Assembly: GCA_039191215.1 (NCBI GenBank)
Contig: JBCCXT010000004.1
Coordinates: 1-64,000 of the forward strand
Length of the DNA: 64,000 nt
Reading direction: 5' to 3'
Source: HKCCE3408 sp039191215
Lineage (GTDB): Bacteria > Pseudomonadota > Alphaproteobacteria > Rhodobacterales > Rhodobacteraceae
Shown here piece after piece: positions 56,201 to 64,000 of this stretch. The stretch's first letter is position 1. The number at the start of each line of letters is the position of its first letter. The position numbers were made by a program, and so were the translations under genes. Under the pieces are notes generated by a model. The model was not told the DNA's origin and made no database searches. It saw only the letters and a list, made by a program, of their open reading frames with translations.

Positions 56201-57159
56201 CGACGCCGCTGACCATCCATATCGGAATGAACAAGACAGGCACCACAGCGCTTCAAAAGACCCTGCATCAAAACCGGGCTGCGCTGCAGCGTGCCGGCCT
56301 GCTTTACCCCAAAACCGGGCTCGGCAGCCGCTCCGCGGGCGCAGGCCTGCACTATAAGCTGAGCGATGCGTTTCGCAGCGGCTCCGGCGGGCCGGAGCTC
56401 GCCAGTGCGCTTTTGCACGAAATCGACGGCAGCAGCGCGAAATCAGCGATCATAAGCTCAGAGTTCTTCGTCGAGGTCCGCGATGTTGAAAGCCTGGCAA
56501 GCGCGCTCAGCGGCCGAGACGTACGAATCTTAGTGTTCCTGCGGCGCCACGATCACTGGGTCAACTCGCTCTTTAGTCAGGCAATCAAGAGCCAGGCGAG
56601 CCCACCCTGGGCCCCAAATGTCGACGCGTTTATCGATCACATCCGGAAAAACCTGGCCCATTACTTCGTCTATTCGCGCTTGTTGAAACGGTGGGCGGAT
56701 GCGTTCGGGCATGCCGCGATGGATGTGAGGCTTTATGGCCAAGACGGCGTCACCGATACCGTCGCCGACGTCCTGGCCACGTTTGGTCTTGACCCAAAGG
56801 GGCTTAGTGGTTTCAGGCCGCGTGGCGACCGGGTGAATGCTTCGCCGTCACGTCGGCAATTGGCCGCCATCGACCATGTGCAGCGCGCACCTTACCCCAA
56901 TTCGGCAAAAGTCACGCTGGTTCGGCGCATCCTGGCAACAGACGATAGCGACAGAACGCGCCAGTTGATGACCTTCGCCACGGCCCAGAGTCTGCTTGAC
57001 GAACATGCCGACGACTACGCGGCCATCGCGTCTCGGTATTTTGACCGGGAAGTTCTGTTTCAAGAAGCGCCGCCAATGCCGGGCGGACCAGAACGGATTG
57101 CGCTTTGGCCGGGGGAAGGCATCACGGTCTTGGGACAGCTCTTGTCCGAAACCGTCTGA
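56197..57159 (+). CDS. Sulfotransferase-family protein
   Basis: The 320-residue product starts with a PAPS-binding loop, GMNKTGTT at 10-17, and has a later RILVFLRRHDHWVNSLFSQ segment that fits the 3'-phosphate-binding region of carbohydrate sulfotransferases. It is cytoplasmic with no signal peptide. Translational coupling to the KpsT gene (ATGA) places it in polysaccharide modification. The acceptor is unknown. Confidence 0.8.
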   Translation: MTTPLTIHIGMNKTGTTALQKTLHQNRAALQRAGLLYPKTGLGSRSAGAGLHYKLSDAFRSGSGGPELASALLHEIDGSSAKSAIISSEFFVEVRDVESLASALSGRDVRILVFLRRHDHWVNSLFSQAIKSQASPPWAPNVDAFIDHIRKNLAHYFVYSRLLKRWADAFGHAAMDVRLYGQDGVTDTVADVLATFGLDPKGLSGFRPRGDRVNASPSRRQLAAIDHVQRAPYPNSAKVTLVRRILATDDSDRTRQLMTFATAQSLLDEHADDYAAIASRYFDREVLFQEAPPMPGGPERIALWPGEGITVLGQLLSETV

Positions 57160-57162
57160 TCC

Positions 57163-60100
57163 TCAGATAACGTTGATATCGCCGAGCGACAGCGTTCCGG
57201 GCGCGGTTGCATCGAGAAAGACGGTGCCGGCGCCATAATCTATCAACGTCCCGCCGCCGCTCGCCTGGGCGGAGTTCAGGATGTCCTGCGCATCCAGCCC
57301 ACTTGCTGGTGCCAGATCGAAGACAAGCGCCTCACCCGCTGCATAATCGGTCACGCTGTCATTGCCCGACAAAAAGATAAACTCGTCCGCGCCGGCGCCG
57401 CCGCGCAGCTCGTCATTGCCAAGACCACCCGCAAGAGTGTCATTGCCGGAGCCACCAAAGAGCGTGTTGGCGCTGGCGTCTCCCTCCAGATCATCATTGA
57501 AGTTTGTGCCCTGTAGGTGCTCGATATCAATATAGACGTCACCGGCCGCATCGCCGGTATTGCTCGCAGGCGAAGCAAGGCTAGCCGTGACACCCGCGCT
57601 AGAGGTCCAATACGCCGCCCGGTCAATGCCTGTGCCGCCATCAATCCGGTCAGCACCGGACCCGGCGAGCAACGTGTCATTGCCACCCTGGCCATAAAGC
57701 TCATCCGCGCCACCTCGTCCGTGCAGCACGTCATCTTGTGCGCCGCCATAGATGCGGTTCGATGCATTGTCGCCACGCAGGTCGTCGGCGAACGCCGTGC
57801 CCTGCAAGTCCTCAATATCGGTGAATGTGTCACCGGCCGCTTCGCCCGTGCTGTTGCCGGGTGAGAAGAAATCCACGCGCACGCCGCTTGCGGCCGTCCA
57901 ATACGCGGCCCGGTCGATGCCAGCGCCCCCATTTAAAACATCGCCACCAGTGCCACCCAACAAAACGTCATTGCCGTCCTGGCCATAAAGAATGTCATTG
58001 CCGCCCCGACCATAGATCGTGTCGATCCCCGTGCCGCCCCAGATCGAGTTGCCGGCCATATCGCCGCGCAAATTGTCGTTGAAATTGGTGCCCTGCAAAT
58101 CCTCGACGCTGGTGAATGTGTCCCCGGTTGCATCGCCTGTGCCAAACTCGGCATAAAACAGGTCCGCAACGATGGCGCTTGTCGATGTCCAATAGGCGGC
58201 GCGGTCACGCCCGGCCCCGCCGATCATCAAATCAGCACCGGCCCCGCCGATCAGCAGATCATCACCGTCACCACCATCAAGCGTGTCATCGCCATCCCGG
58301 CCGGCAATCTGATCGCGGCCTTTGCCGCCCCAAATGTGGTTGGCAAAGCCGTCGCCGCGCAGGTCATCGTTGAAATCGCTGCCTTGCAGATTTTCAATCG
58401 ATGCATAGCTGTCGCCGGCAGCTTCACCGGTATTGTTCGCCACGGTTTGCAGGTCGGCGCGCACGGCACCACTGGCCGTCCAATAGGCGACCCGGTCGAT
58501 CCCCTGACCGCCATCGATTGTATCGCCGCCCGTCCCCCCGATCAGCGTATCCGCGCCGCCATCGCCGACCAGCGTGTCATTGCCTTGGCGGCCAAAGACC
58601 AGGTCATTGCCCGATCCAGCTTTGATGCGATTGCCGAGGTCGCTGCCGCGCAGATTGTCATCGAACGCGGTACCTTCGATATGTTCGACGTCGATGAATA
58701 CATCACCCGATGCCTCGCCTGTATTGGCCGAGGCCGAGAGCAGATCGATGCGCAAGCCTTGGGTTGCATCGGAAAAGCTGACGGTGTCCTCGCCAACACC
58801 GCCGTCGAGAAGGTCGGCCCCCAATCCGCCCGCGAGCACGTCATCGCCCGCGCCGCCGCGCAATGTGTCATTTCCTGCAAGACCTTCGATGACATTGTCT
58901 TCGGGCCCGCCGACAAGCGCTTCGGCATTGGTCGTGCCGGTGATGTCATTGCCCTGTGACGGGTTTCCGACGGGAAAGCGCGTCACATTGAAGGTGCCGT
59001 CGATCAGAATGCCCGCTTCGGTCAAAGGCTGGGCGTTTTGGCTTATGATCTCCAGTACATCATCGCCATATGCGATGCGGCCGCCCTGAGCGGTGGCGGT
59101 GAACGTGATCTGGCTGGCATTGCGCAAAAATGTCCAGCCAGAGAGGTCAATCGTGTCCTCGCCAACGGTGAAATCGGCGATCGTGTCGGTGTCGCCATCG
59201 TTGGACATCACGAAATAATCCGCGCCCGCCCCGCCGGTCAGCGTGTCATTGCCGGAGCCATCCATCAGAACGTCAGCGCCGTCGCCGCCGTCGATCCAAT
59301 CATCGCCGGCCCGGCCCCAGAGGACCTGGTCTTGGGCATCGCCGGAAACAGAATCCTCGCCGCCATCGCCGATCCAGGTCACTGTCCAATCGCTGGTGGA
59401 GAGATTGAAATGGCTAATGCCGGTCTCGGTGGCGCTGCCGGCGTAAAGATTCAGAACGTCCGCGGTTTCTTCCAATGCAAGCGCGCCGATATTGGCCAGC
59501 GCGCGGTCGGCATCGTCGACAAGGGTTTGCCTGTGGTGAAGACGCCCGCCGGGCAAAAGCTCGAAAAGGCTGACCCCATCATCGGCGCCGCCAGCGGCGA
59601 TGATCACCCGGTCGCCAATTTTTTCGGTGGCTAGTGCTGTGACGTTTTGGAAGCGGGTGCCGAGATCGTCCGTGATGTGGTCGACCGGTGTCAGGCTGCC
59701 ATCCGCCTCAATCGCGATGACGCTAAGCGATGAGCTGTCGCGCGCGGCGGCCACCAAGTAATCGCCGTCGGGCAGGCTGACATGGCGCACCTCCGTAATG
59801 CCCGCAACGCCCAACCCGTCAGCAGCACCTGTGCTGTCGCCGAAAGTGAGCGATCCGTTCGCCGCGACAAGGTAACTGCTTAGCGTGCGCCCGTCGGCAG
59901 AAACGGTCAGCAGCATCTTGGCGCCGCCGACTTCGGCAGCATCGACCTGCGAGACGCCATCGAGCACGGGGGGCGCCAAATTCGACTGCGCATTTGCCGG
60001 CGGGGTCGTGGGCGAGTTCACCTGAAAAGCATAAAGTCCCACATCGGTATAGCCGATGCCGTAGACAAAGGTTGTCCCATCAATCGCTAACCCGGCAATG

Positions 60101-60615
60101 TCGCGAAAACCGGCAACGGCACCGGCATCGGTGGGCAGGCTAAAGGCCGCACCAAAGCTGCCGTTGGCGCCAATCGGCCAAAGAATTTGGTCGGCAAGTC
60201 CGGGGCCTATTGCCAGCGCGTAAGGCTGCCCGTCGATCTCGATAATCTCGATCTGTGCGATCTCGGCGGGAAGGTTGGTATCTGCATCAAAACTGGCGGA
60301 ACCTGTGGAGGACAAGGCAAACTCGGAAGTCACACCGGCCGACCGGCTGGTCGCATAAAGCGTCATCGACGGCCCGATATCGAGATCTGTAATGCCCGTC
60401 ACCACACTTTCAGGCACACGCGTCACGGTCGTGACAAAGGAAAAATCCTGCACGGTCAGAAGCCCCCATCTTGGCTGCGGCCACCAAAAGTTTTGGCGCC
60501 GCGTCAGGGGCAGGTCTGAGCTGCTCTGGTTAAGGAATCGGGCCGCAAATTGGGGCGAGACCGTGTCACTTGCAAGCGATTTGAACGAACTTTCCATGAA
60601 CATCCAAACGGCCAT
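57163..60615 (-). CDS. RTX-type calcium-binding protein with beta-propeller-like N-terminus
   Basis: The 1150-residue protein lacks an N-terminal signal peptide. Residues about 50-400 look like repeated beta-propeller blades (GITDLDIGPSMTLYA, then ITEVRHVSLPDGDYLVAA). From about 415 it carries GGxGxD nonapeptide repeats, arranged from residue 609 as 97-98 residue super-repeats. The C-terminus (SGLDAQDILNSAQASGGGT) is the kind of tail used by type I secretion. A secreted, calcium-binding surface or biofilm protein is likely. No ABC/MFP secretion genes lie next to it. Confidence 0.82.
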   Translation of the reverse strand: MAVWMFMESSFKSLASDTVSPQFAARFLNQSSSDLPLTRRQNFWWPQPRWGLLTVQDFSFVTTVTRVPESVVTGITDLDIGPSMTLYATSRSAGVTSEFALSSTGSASFDADTNLPAEIAQIEIIEIDGQPYALAIGPGLADQILWPIGANGSFGAAFSLPTDAGAVAGFRDIAGLAIDGTTFVYGIGYTDVGLYAFQVNSPTTPPANAQSNLAPPVLDGVSQVDAAEVGGAKMLLTVSADGRTLSSYLVAANGSLTFGDSTGAADGLGVAGITEVRHVSLPDGDYLVAAARDSSSLSVIAIEADGSLTPVDHITDDLGTRFQNVTALATEKIGDRVIIAAGGADDGVSLFELLPGGRLHHRQTLVDDADRALANIGALALEETADVLNLYAGSATETGISHFNLSTSDWTVTWIGDGGEDSVSGDAQDQVLWGRAGDDWIDGGDGADVLMDGSGNDTLTGGAGADYFVMSNDGDTDTIADFTVGEDTIDLSGWTFLRNASQITFTATAQGGRIAYGDDVLEIISQNAQPLTEAGILIDGTFNVTRFPVGNPSQGNDITGTTNAEALVGGPEDNVIEGLAGNDTLRGGAGDDVLAGGLGADLLDGGVGEDTVSFSDATQGLRIDLLSASANTGEASGDVFIDVEHIEGTAFDDNLRGSDLGNRIKAGSGNDLVFGRQGNDTLVGDGGADTLIGGTGGDTIDGGQGIDRVAYWTASGAVRADLQTVANNTGEAAGDSYASIENLQGSDFNDDLRGDGFANHIWGGKGRDQIAGRDGDDTLDGGDGDDLLIGGAGADLMIGGAGRDRAAYWTSTSAIVADLFYAEFGTGDATGDTFTSVEDLQGTNFNDNLRGDMAGNSIWGGTGIDTIYGRGGNDILYGQDGNDVLLGGTGGDVLNGGAGIDRAAYWTAASGVRVDFFSPGNSTGEAAGDTFTDIEDLQGTAFADDLRGDNASNRIYGGAQDDVLHGRGGADELYGQGGNDTLLAGSGADRIDGGTGIDRAAYWTSSAGVTASLASPASNTGDAAGDVYIDIEHLQGTNFNDDLEGDASANTLFGGSGNDTLAGGLGNDELRGGAGADEFIFLSGNDSVTDYAAGEALVFDLAPASGLDAQDILNSAQASGGGTLIDYGAGTVFLDATAPGTLSLGDINVI
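57379..58791 (-). repeat. Tandem 97-98 residue RTX super-repeats
   Basis: Four complete units (98, 97, 97 and 97 residues) and one partial unit of about 82 residues repeat in the RTX protein. Each begins near DRAAYW (EDTVSF in the first), passes NTGEAAGD and LQGTNFNDDLRGD, and ends in three or four GGxGxD turns. The constant length of 291 bases indicates duplication of a whole module rather than of single nonapeptides. Confidence 0.75.
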
Positions 60616-60695
60616 CGCTTCGCGGATGACGCGGGCGCAGCATGCTGGTAAGACCGGCCCGATTGCGACAAGGCTCTCGGTTTGGAGTATTTCAG

Positions 60696-61259
60696 GTGCA
60701 GGTTGATACGACGCCCATACCGGGTCTTCTGCTGATCACCCCTCGGCGTTTTGGGGATGCGCGCGGTTTCTTCTCGGAAAGCTGGAACGCGCAGGCGATG
60801 GCAAAGGCTGGGATCGACTATGCCTTTGTTCAAGACAATCATTCCATGTCTGCAGCGGTCGGCACGTTGCGTGGTTTGCATTGCCAAGTAAACCCGCATG
60901 CGCAGGCCAAATTGGTGCGCTGCGGGCGCGGGCGGCTTTATGATGTTGCTGTCGATATCCGTCGCGGCTCTCCGACATATGGCCGGTGGTTCGGCGCCGA
61001 ACTGAGCTTCGAAAACGGCGCGCAGCTGATGATTCCGGATGGGTTTTTGCACGGTTTTGTAACGCGAGAGCCCGACACGGAAATTATCTACAAATGCACA
61101 GACTTTTATGCGCCCGACGCGGACCGGTCGGTGCGATTCGACGACCCCGATATCGCTATAGATTGGGGCTTGGGTGAATCAGAGCCGGTCTTGTCAGACA
61201 AAGATCGCGCGGGCGTGACGCTGGCCGCGCTCGATCACAACTTCATCTATGGGACATAG
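60696..61259 (+). CDS. rfbC: dTDP-4-dehydrorhamnose 3,5-epimerase
   Basis: The 187-residue cupin-fold enzyme epimerises C3 and C5 on the way to dTDP-L-rhamnose. The core has LRGLHCQ with catalytic His62, preceded by RGFFSESWN and followed by KLVRCGRGRLYDVAVDIR. GTG 60696 is used because GGAG lies eight bases upstream; the ATG at 60642 adds non-family residues. It heads the operon rmlC-rmlB-rmlD-sulfotransferase-rmlA. Confidence 0.93.
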   Translation: MQVDTTPIPGLLLITPRRFGDARGFFSESWNAQAMAKAGIDYAFVQDNHSMSAAVGTLRGLHCQVNPHAQAKLVRCGRGRLYDVAVDIRRGSPTYGRWFGAELSFENGAQLMIPDGFLHGFVTREPDTEIIYKCTDFYAPDADRSVRFDDPDIAIDWGLGESEPVLSDKDRAGVTLAALDHNFIYGT

Positions 61260-61262
61260 GCG

Positions 61263-62303
61263 ATGAGACTACTTGTAACGGGCGGCGCAGGCTTCATCGG
61301 CTCTGCCGTTATTCGACGGGCGATTGCAGACGGGCACGAGGTGGTGAATCTCGATGCGCTGACCTATTCGGGCAGCCTCACGAATGTAGCCCAAGTGACC
61401 AACAACCCAGGCTACGTTTTCGTGCAGGCGGATTTGCGTGACCGCGCCGCCCTTGATGCGGCATTGAGCGAACATCAACCTGACGCCATCATGCACCTTG
61501 CCGCCGAAAGCCATGTCGACAGGTCAATAGACGGGCCCTCAGATTTCATTGACACCAATGTGACAGGGTCTTTCAACCTGCTAGAAGCAGCGCGCCACTA
61601 TTGGCAAGACCGCGGCCGGCCCGAGCGCTTTCGGTTCCATCACATCTCCACCGATGAGGTTTATGGCACTTTGGGCGAAGAGGGGCTTTTTACCGAAGAC
61701 ACGCCCTATGCCCCCAACAGCCCGTATTCGGCATCAAAAGCAGCTAGCGACCATTTGGTGCGCGCATGGTTCGAAACCTATGGCCTGCCGGTTGTGACGA
61801 CCAATTGTTCGAACAATTACGGCCCCTACCATTTCCCCGAGAAATTGATCCCGGTGGTGATTTTGAATGCGATGCATGGCAAAGATATTCCGGTTTATGG
61901 TGATGGCAGGAACATCCGCGATTGGCTTTACGTCGAAGACCATGCCGACGCGCTGCTATTGGTGTGTCAGAAGGGCGAAGTCGGCCGCAGTTACAATATT
62001 GGTGGAAACGCCGAGGCGACGAATATTGATCTGGTTCGTAAAATCTGCGCCATTTTGGATCGTGTTCGCCCGCAAAATGCGGCCCATGATAGGCTGATTA
62101 CTTTCGTGACCGACAGGCCCGGACATGACCGCCGTTATGCAATTGATGCCAGCCGTATTCGCGCAGAGCTGGGCTGGCAGCCCTCGGTCACGCTGGATGA
62201 AGGTTTGGAACGCACGGTGAGCTGGTTTTTGGCCAATGAAGATTGGTGGCGGCCCTTGCTTGACCGAACCGGTGTGGGTGAACGGCTGGGGGTGAGCGCG
62301 TGA
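61263..62303 (+). CDS. rfbB: dTDP-glucose 4,6-dehydratase
   Basis: The 346-residue short-chain dehydrogenase has the NAD-binding GGAGFIG (7-13), STDEVYG (129-135) with catalytic Asp131-Glu132, and Tyr155-x3-Lys159 in YSASK. It makes dTDP-4-keto-6-deoxyglucose. It overlaps rfbD by four bases. Confidence 0.96.
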   Translation: MRLLVTGGAGFIGSAVIRRAIADGHEVVNLDALTYSGSLTNVAQVTNNPGYVFVQADLRDRAALDAALSEHQPDAIMHLAAESHVDRSIDGPSDFIDTNVTGSFNLLEAARHYWQDRGRPERFRFHHISTDEVYGTLGEEGLFTEDTPYAPNSPYSASKAASDHLVRAWFETYGLPVVTTNCSNNYGPYHFPEKLIPVVILNAMHGKDIPVYGDGRNIRDWLYVEDHADALLLVCQKGEVGRSYNIGGNAEATNIDLVRKICAILDRVRPQNAAHDRLITFVTDRPGHDRRYAIDASRIRAELGWQPSVTLDEGLERTVSWFLANEDWWRPLLDRTGVGERLGVSA

Positions 62304-63142
62304 TCCTCGTCTTTGGCAAGACCGGCCAAGTTGCCACGACGCTCGCATCCAATGGTCGCGTCCAAGCGCTTGATCGCCAAGCCGCCGATCTAAGCGATCC
62401 TCACGCTTGCGCTGCCGCGATCGCGTCCGCTGCGCCCAAAGCGATCATCAATGCCGCTGCTTACACCGCCGTCGATAAGGCCGAGGCGGAGGAGCGGCTG
62501 GCAACTATCGTCAATGGCGACGCACCTGCGGCGATGGCAAAGGCCGCCGCTAATCTCGGCGTCCCCTTTGTCCACATCTCAACCGATTACGTTTTTGACG
62601 GCAGCGGGCGGGCGCCTTGGGGGCCGGATGACGCAACCGGGCCGGTTGGCGCTTATGGCCGGTCTAAACTGGCCGGTGAAGAGGCGGTGCGCGCTGTCGG
62701 CGGGACGCATGCGATCTTGCGCACCTCATGGGTCTTTTCCGGCACAGGCGGCAATTTTGCCAAGACCATGCTGCGACTCGGCTTGGAACGAGAGGAGATC
62801 GGCGTGGTCGATGACCAGATCGGCGGCCCCACTTATGCGCCCGATATCGCCGCGGCCTGTCTGACGATCGCGGACGCGCTGATCAAGGACCCAGATAAAA
62901 GCGGCACCTATCACTTCACCGGCTTCGACGATGTCGCCTGGGCTGATTTTGCCGCTCAGATTTTCAAAGAGGCAGGGCTTAAATGCCAGGTCAATCGGAT
63001 TGGCACTGAGGATTATCCAACGCCCGCGGCGCGGCCGCTGAATTCGCGCCTCGATTGCAGCTCAACCGAGGCCGCATTCGGGATCGCCAGGCCGACATGG
63101 CTATCGGGTTTGCGCAGCATGCTGGCCGAGATGCGCGGATGA
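62300..63142 (+). CDS. rfbD: dTDP-4-dehydrorhamnose reductase
   Basis: The 280-residue SDR reductase has the GKTGQVA nucleotide loop (6-12), the HISTDYVFDG motif and the catalytic Tyr119/Lys123 in YGRSK. It performs the last step to dTDP-L-rhamnose. GTG 62300 overlaps the rfbB stop; its own stop overlaps the following sulfotransferase start. Confidence 0.95.
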   Translation: MILVFGKTGQVATTLASNGRVQALDRQAADLSDPHACAAAIASAAPKAIINAAAYTAVDKAEAEERLATIVNGDAPAAMAKAAANLGVPFVHISTDYVFDGSGRAPWGPDDATGPVGAYGRSKLAGEEAVRAVGGTHAILRTSWVFSGTGGNFAKTMLRLGLEREEIGVVDDQIGGPTYAPDIAAACLTIADALIKDPDKSGTYHFTGFDDVAWADFAAQIFKEAGLKCQVNRIGTEDYPTPAARPLNSRLDCSSTEAAFGIARPTWLSGLRSMLAEMRG

Positions 63143-63945
63143 CAGGCCTGTTGCGCCATTCCAGCGGCCAATGGGTCGAGCTGGCGCAAAACCTGAGGCA
63201 CCAATTCGCCGCCCGATTTGCGCTGGTTCATTATGCGTCGGGCGCTGTCTATAGCTATATCCCCAAAAACGCGTGCAGCACGTTGCGCTACTCTTTGGCC
63301 CGCGCGAATGGCGCAATCTCCAAGCCCGAGGATTTTGGCTGGATCCACGCCAATAATCCGACCTTCGCGGCCAGTTTGCGTGATCTCGCGACGGCGCCGT
63401 TTAGCTTTGTGGTGCTGCGCTGTCCTTTCGCCCGTCTCGCCTCGGCCTTTTTGGATAAATTTGTCGCCAAGGGGCCAGAGGCTTGGGCTTTAAGGCGGCT
63501 TGACCACGACCGCATCGATCTCGATCAGCTGACCTTCCGCCAATTCACCGAGCTTTTGGCAAACCCAAAGCTGCGCCAGTCAAACCCCCATTGGCGCCCG
63601 CAAGAGGACTTTCTGGTCTATGACACCTATAGCGCGGTTTATGCTTTTGAGGATTTCGAGGCAGCGGCCCATTCCATTCAGGCGAATACAGGTCTCCAAG
63701 TGCATGATGCCCGAGACTTGTCGGCCCATGGGTTGAACGCGATGCAGCCCAAGGCCGGTGCATTCACCGACACGCCCGTTCATCAATTGGCTGCGATGCG
63801 GCGAAGTAACGAGGCGCCTCTACCAAGCGCGCTTTATGATGCAGATACAGTCAAAGCGATTGCGCGCCATTATGTCGCTGACATTGCGCTGTATTCTTGC
63901 CACTTCGGCACGGCAAACCTGATGTTTGAAGCTGTTTCGGACTAA
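63139..63945 (+). CDS. Sulfotransferase family 2 domain protein
   Basis: The 268-residue cytoplasmic protein has the PAPS loop IPKNACST (41-48) and a 3'-phosphate site with Arg94 and Ser102 in VVLRCPFARLASAFLDKF. This pattern is that of carbohydrate (chondroitin/HNK-type) sulfotransferases. ATG 63139 overlaps the rfbD stop (ATGA). Its place between rfbD and rfbA suggests sulfation of a rhamnose-containing glycan; the acceptor is inference. Confidence 0.82.
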   Translation: MTGLLRHSSGQWVELAQNLRHQFAARFALVHYASGAVYSYIPKNACSTLRYSLARANGAISKPEDFGWIHANNPTFAASLRDLATAPFSFVVLRCPFARLASAFLDKFVAKGPEAWALRRLDHDRIDLDQLTFRQFTELLANPKLRQSNPHWRPQEDFLVYDTYSAVYAFEDFEAAAHSIQANTGLQVHDARDLSAHGLNAMQPKAGAFTDTPVHQLAAMRRSNEAPLPSALYDADTVKAIARHYVADIALYSCHFGTANLMFEAVSD

Positions 63946-63965
63946 TCTTGGCTGGAGAATTTATT

Positions 63966-64000
63966 ATGACGCGCAAAGGCATTATCCTTGCTGGCGGTTC
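63966..64000 (+). CDS. rfbA: Glucose-1-phosphate thymidylyltransferase, 5' end
   Basis: ATG 63966 opens MTRKGIILAGG, the highly conserved nucleotide-binding start of RmlA. Only 11 codons are inside the window. Position after rmlC, rmlB and rmlD fits the missing first enzyme of the dTDP-L-rhamnose pathway. Confidence 0.85.
   Translation, partial: MTRKGIILAGG

Noticed and set aside
57379..58791. CRISPR array or tandem DNA satellite
   Set aside because: The repeats are in frame, diverged at the DNA level and encode RTX modules; there are no short identical repeats with unique spacers.

Overview
The window is a high-GC bacterial chromosome segment. Its gene order and families point to an alphaproteobacterium of the Rhodobacteraceae (Roseobacter group). 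The evidence is a dnaA-dnaN-recF-gyrB replication block beside rpsT-ech-mutM/ubiE-ubiB, a single large flagellar cluster containing the alphaproteobacterial regulators flaF and flbT, a MotE-type protein, and CtrA-like TTAA-N7-TTAA boxes near flagellar operon starts. No tRNA, rRNA, CRISPR array, insertion sequence or prophage was seen.

Layout. (1) 1-2.99 kb is a mixed housekeeping and accessory stretch. It holds the 3' part of a queuosine-precursor transporter, a short transcript-like region with an unusually long Shine-Dalgarno match, the ribosome-rescue hydrolase arfB, and a signal-less subtilase with a small unknown partner. (2) 3-8 kb carries NAD salvage genes (pncA, a ChrR-like cupin gene, pncB), a secreted VWA protein and the tRNA hydroxylase trhO. 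(3) 8-20.4 kb is the replication and core block: gyrB, a lysE-type exporter, recF, dnaN, dnaA, a rhodanese, rpsT, an enoyl-CoA hydratase and mutM on the minus strand, then ubiE and ubiB on the plus strand. gyrB carries an in-frame amber codon (384) exactly at the junction of the ATPase and TOPRIM halves.

(4) 20.4-52.5 kb is the flagellar cluster, in about eight transcription units: flgD-fliK (-); flgJ-type gene and a small helical protein (+); fliC-flaF-flbT-DUF1217 (+); fliI (-); flgB-flgC-fliE-fliQ-flgF-flgG-flgA-flgH-fliL2 (+); fliL-DUF6468-motE-motA-747 aa periplasmic protein-SLT-flhA-fliR-flhB-fliJ-like (-); fliF-fliH-like-fliN-fliP-FliG-motif protein (+); motB and flgE-flgK-flgL-flgI (-). 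Together they encode the export gate, rod, rings, hook, filament and stator. fliG and fliM are not in the window; a 203 aa protein with a FliG middle-domain-like motif sits after fliP.

(5) 52.5-64 kb is a surface-polysaccharide locus: glycosyltransferase, KpsM/KpsE/KpsT-type ABC export genes, two sulfotransferases, a 1150 aa RTX protein with 97-residue super-repeats, and dTDP-L-rhamnose genes rmlC-rmlB-rmlD, with rmlA starting at the right edge. The combination suggests an exported, possibly sulfated, rhamnose-containing glycan.

Most notable observations: the gyrB amber, the 17-nt match to the complement of the 16S rRNA 3' end with its own downstream anti-SD, the FliG-like small protein, a MotB with an eroded peptidoglycan-binding motif, the RTX super-repeats, and sulfotransferases inside a rhamnose/capsule locus.
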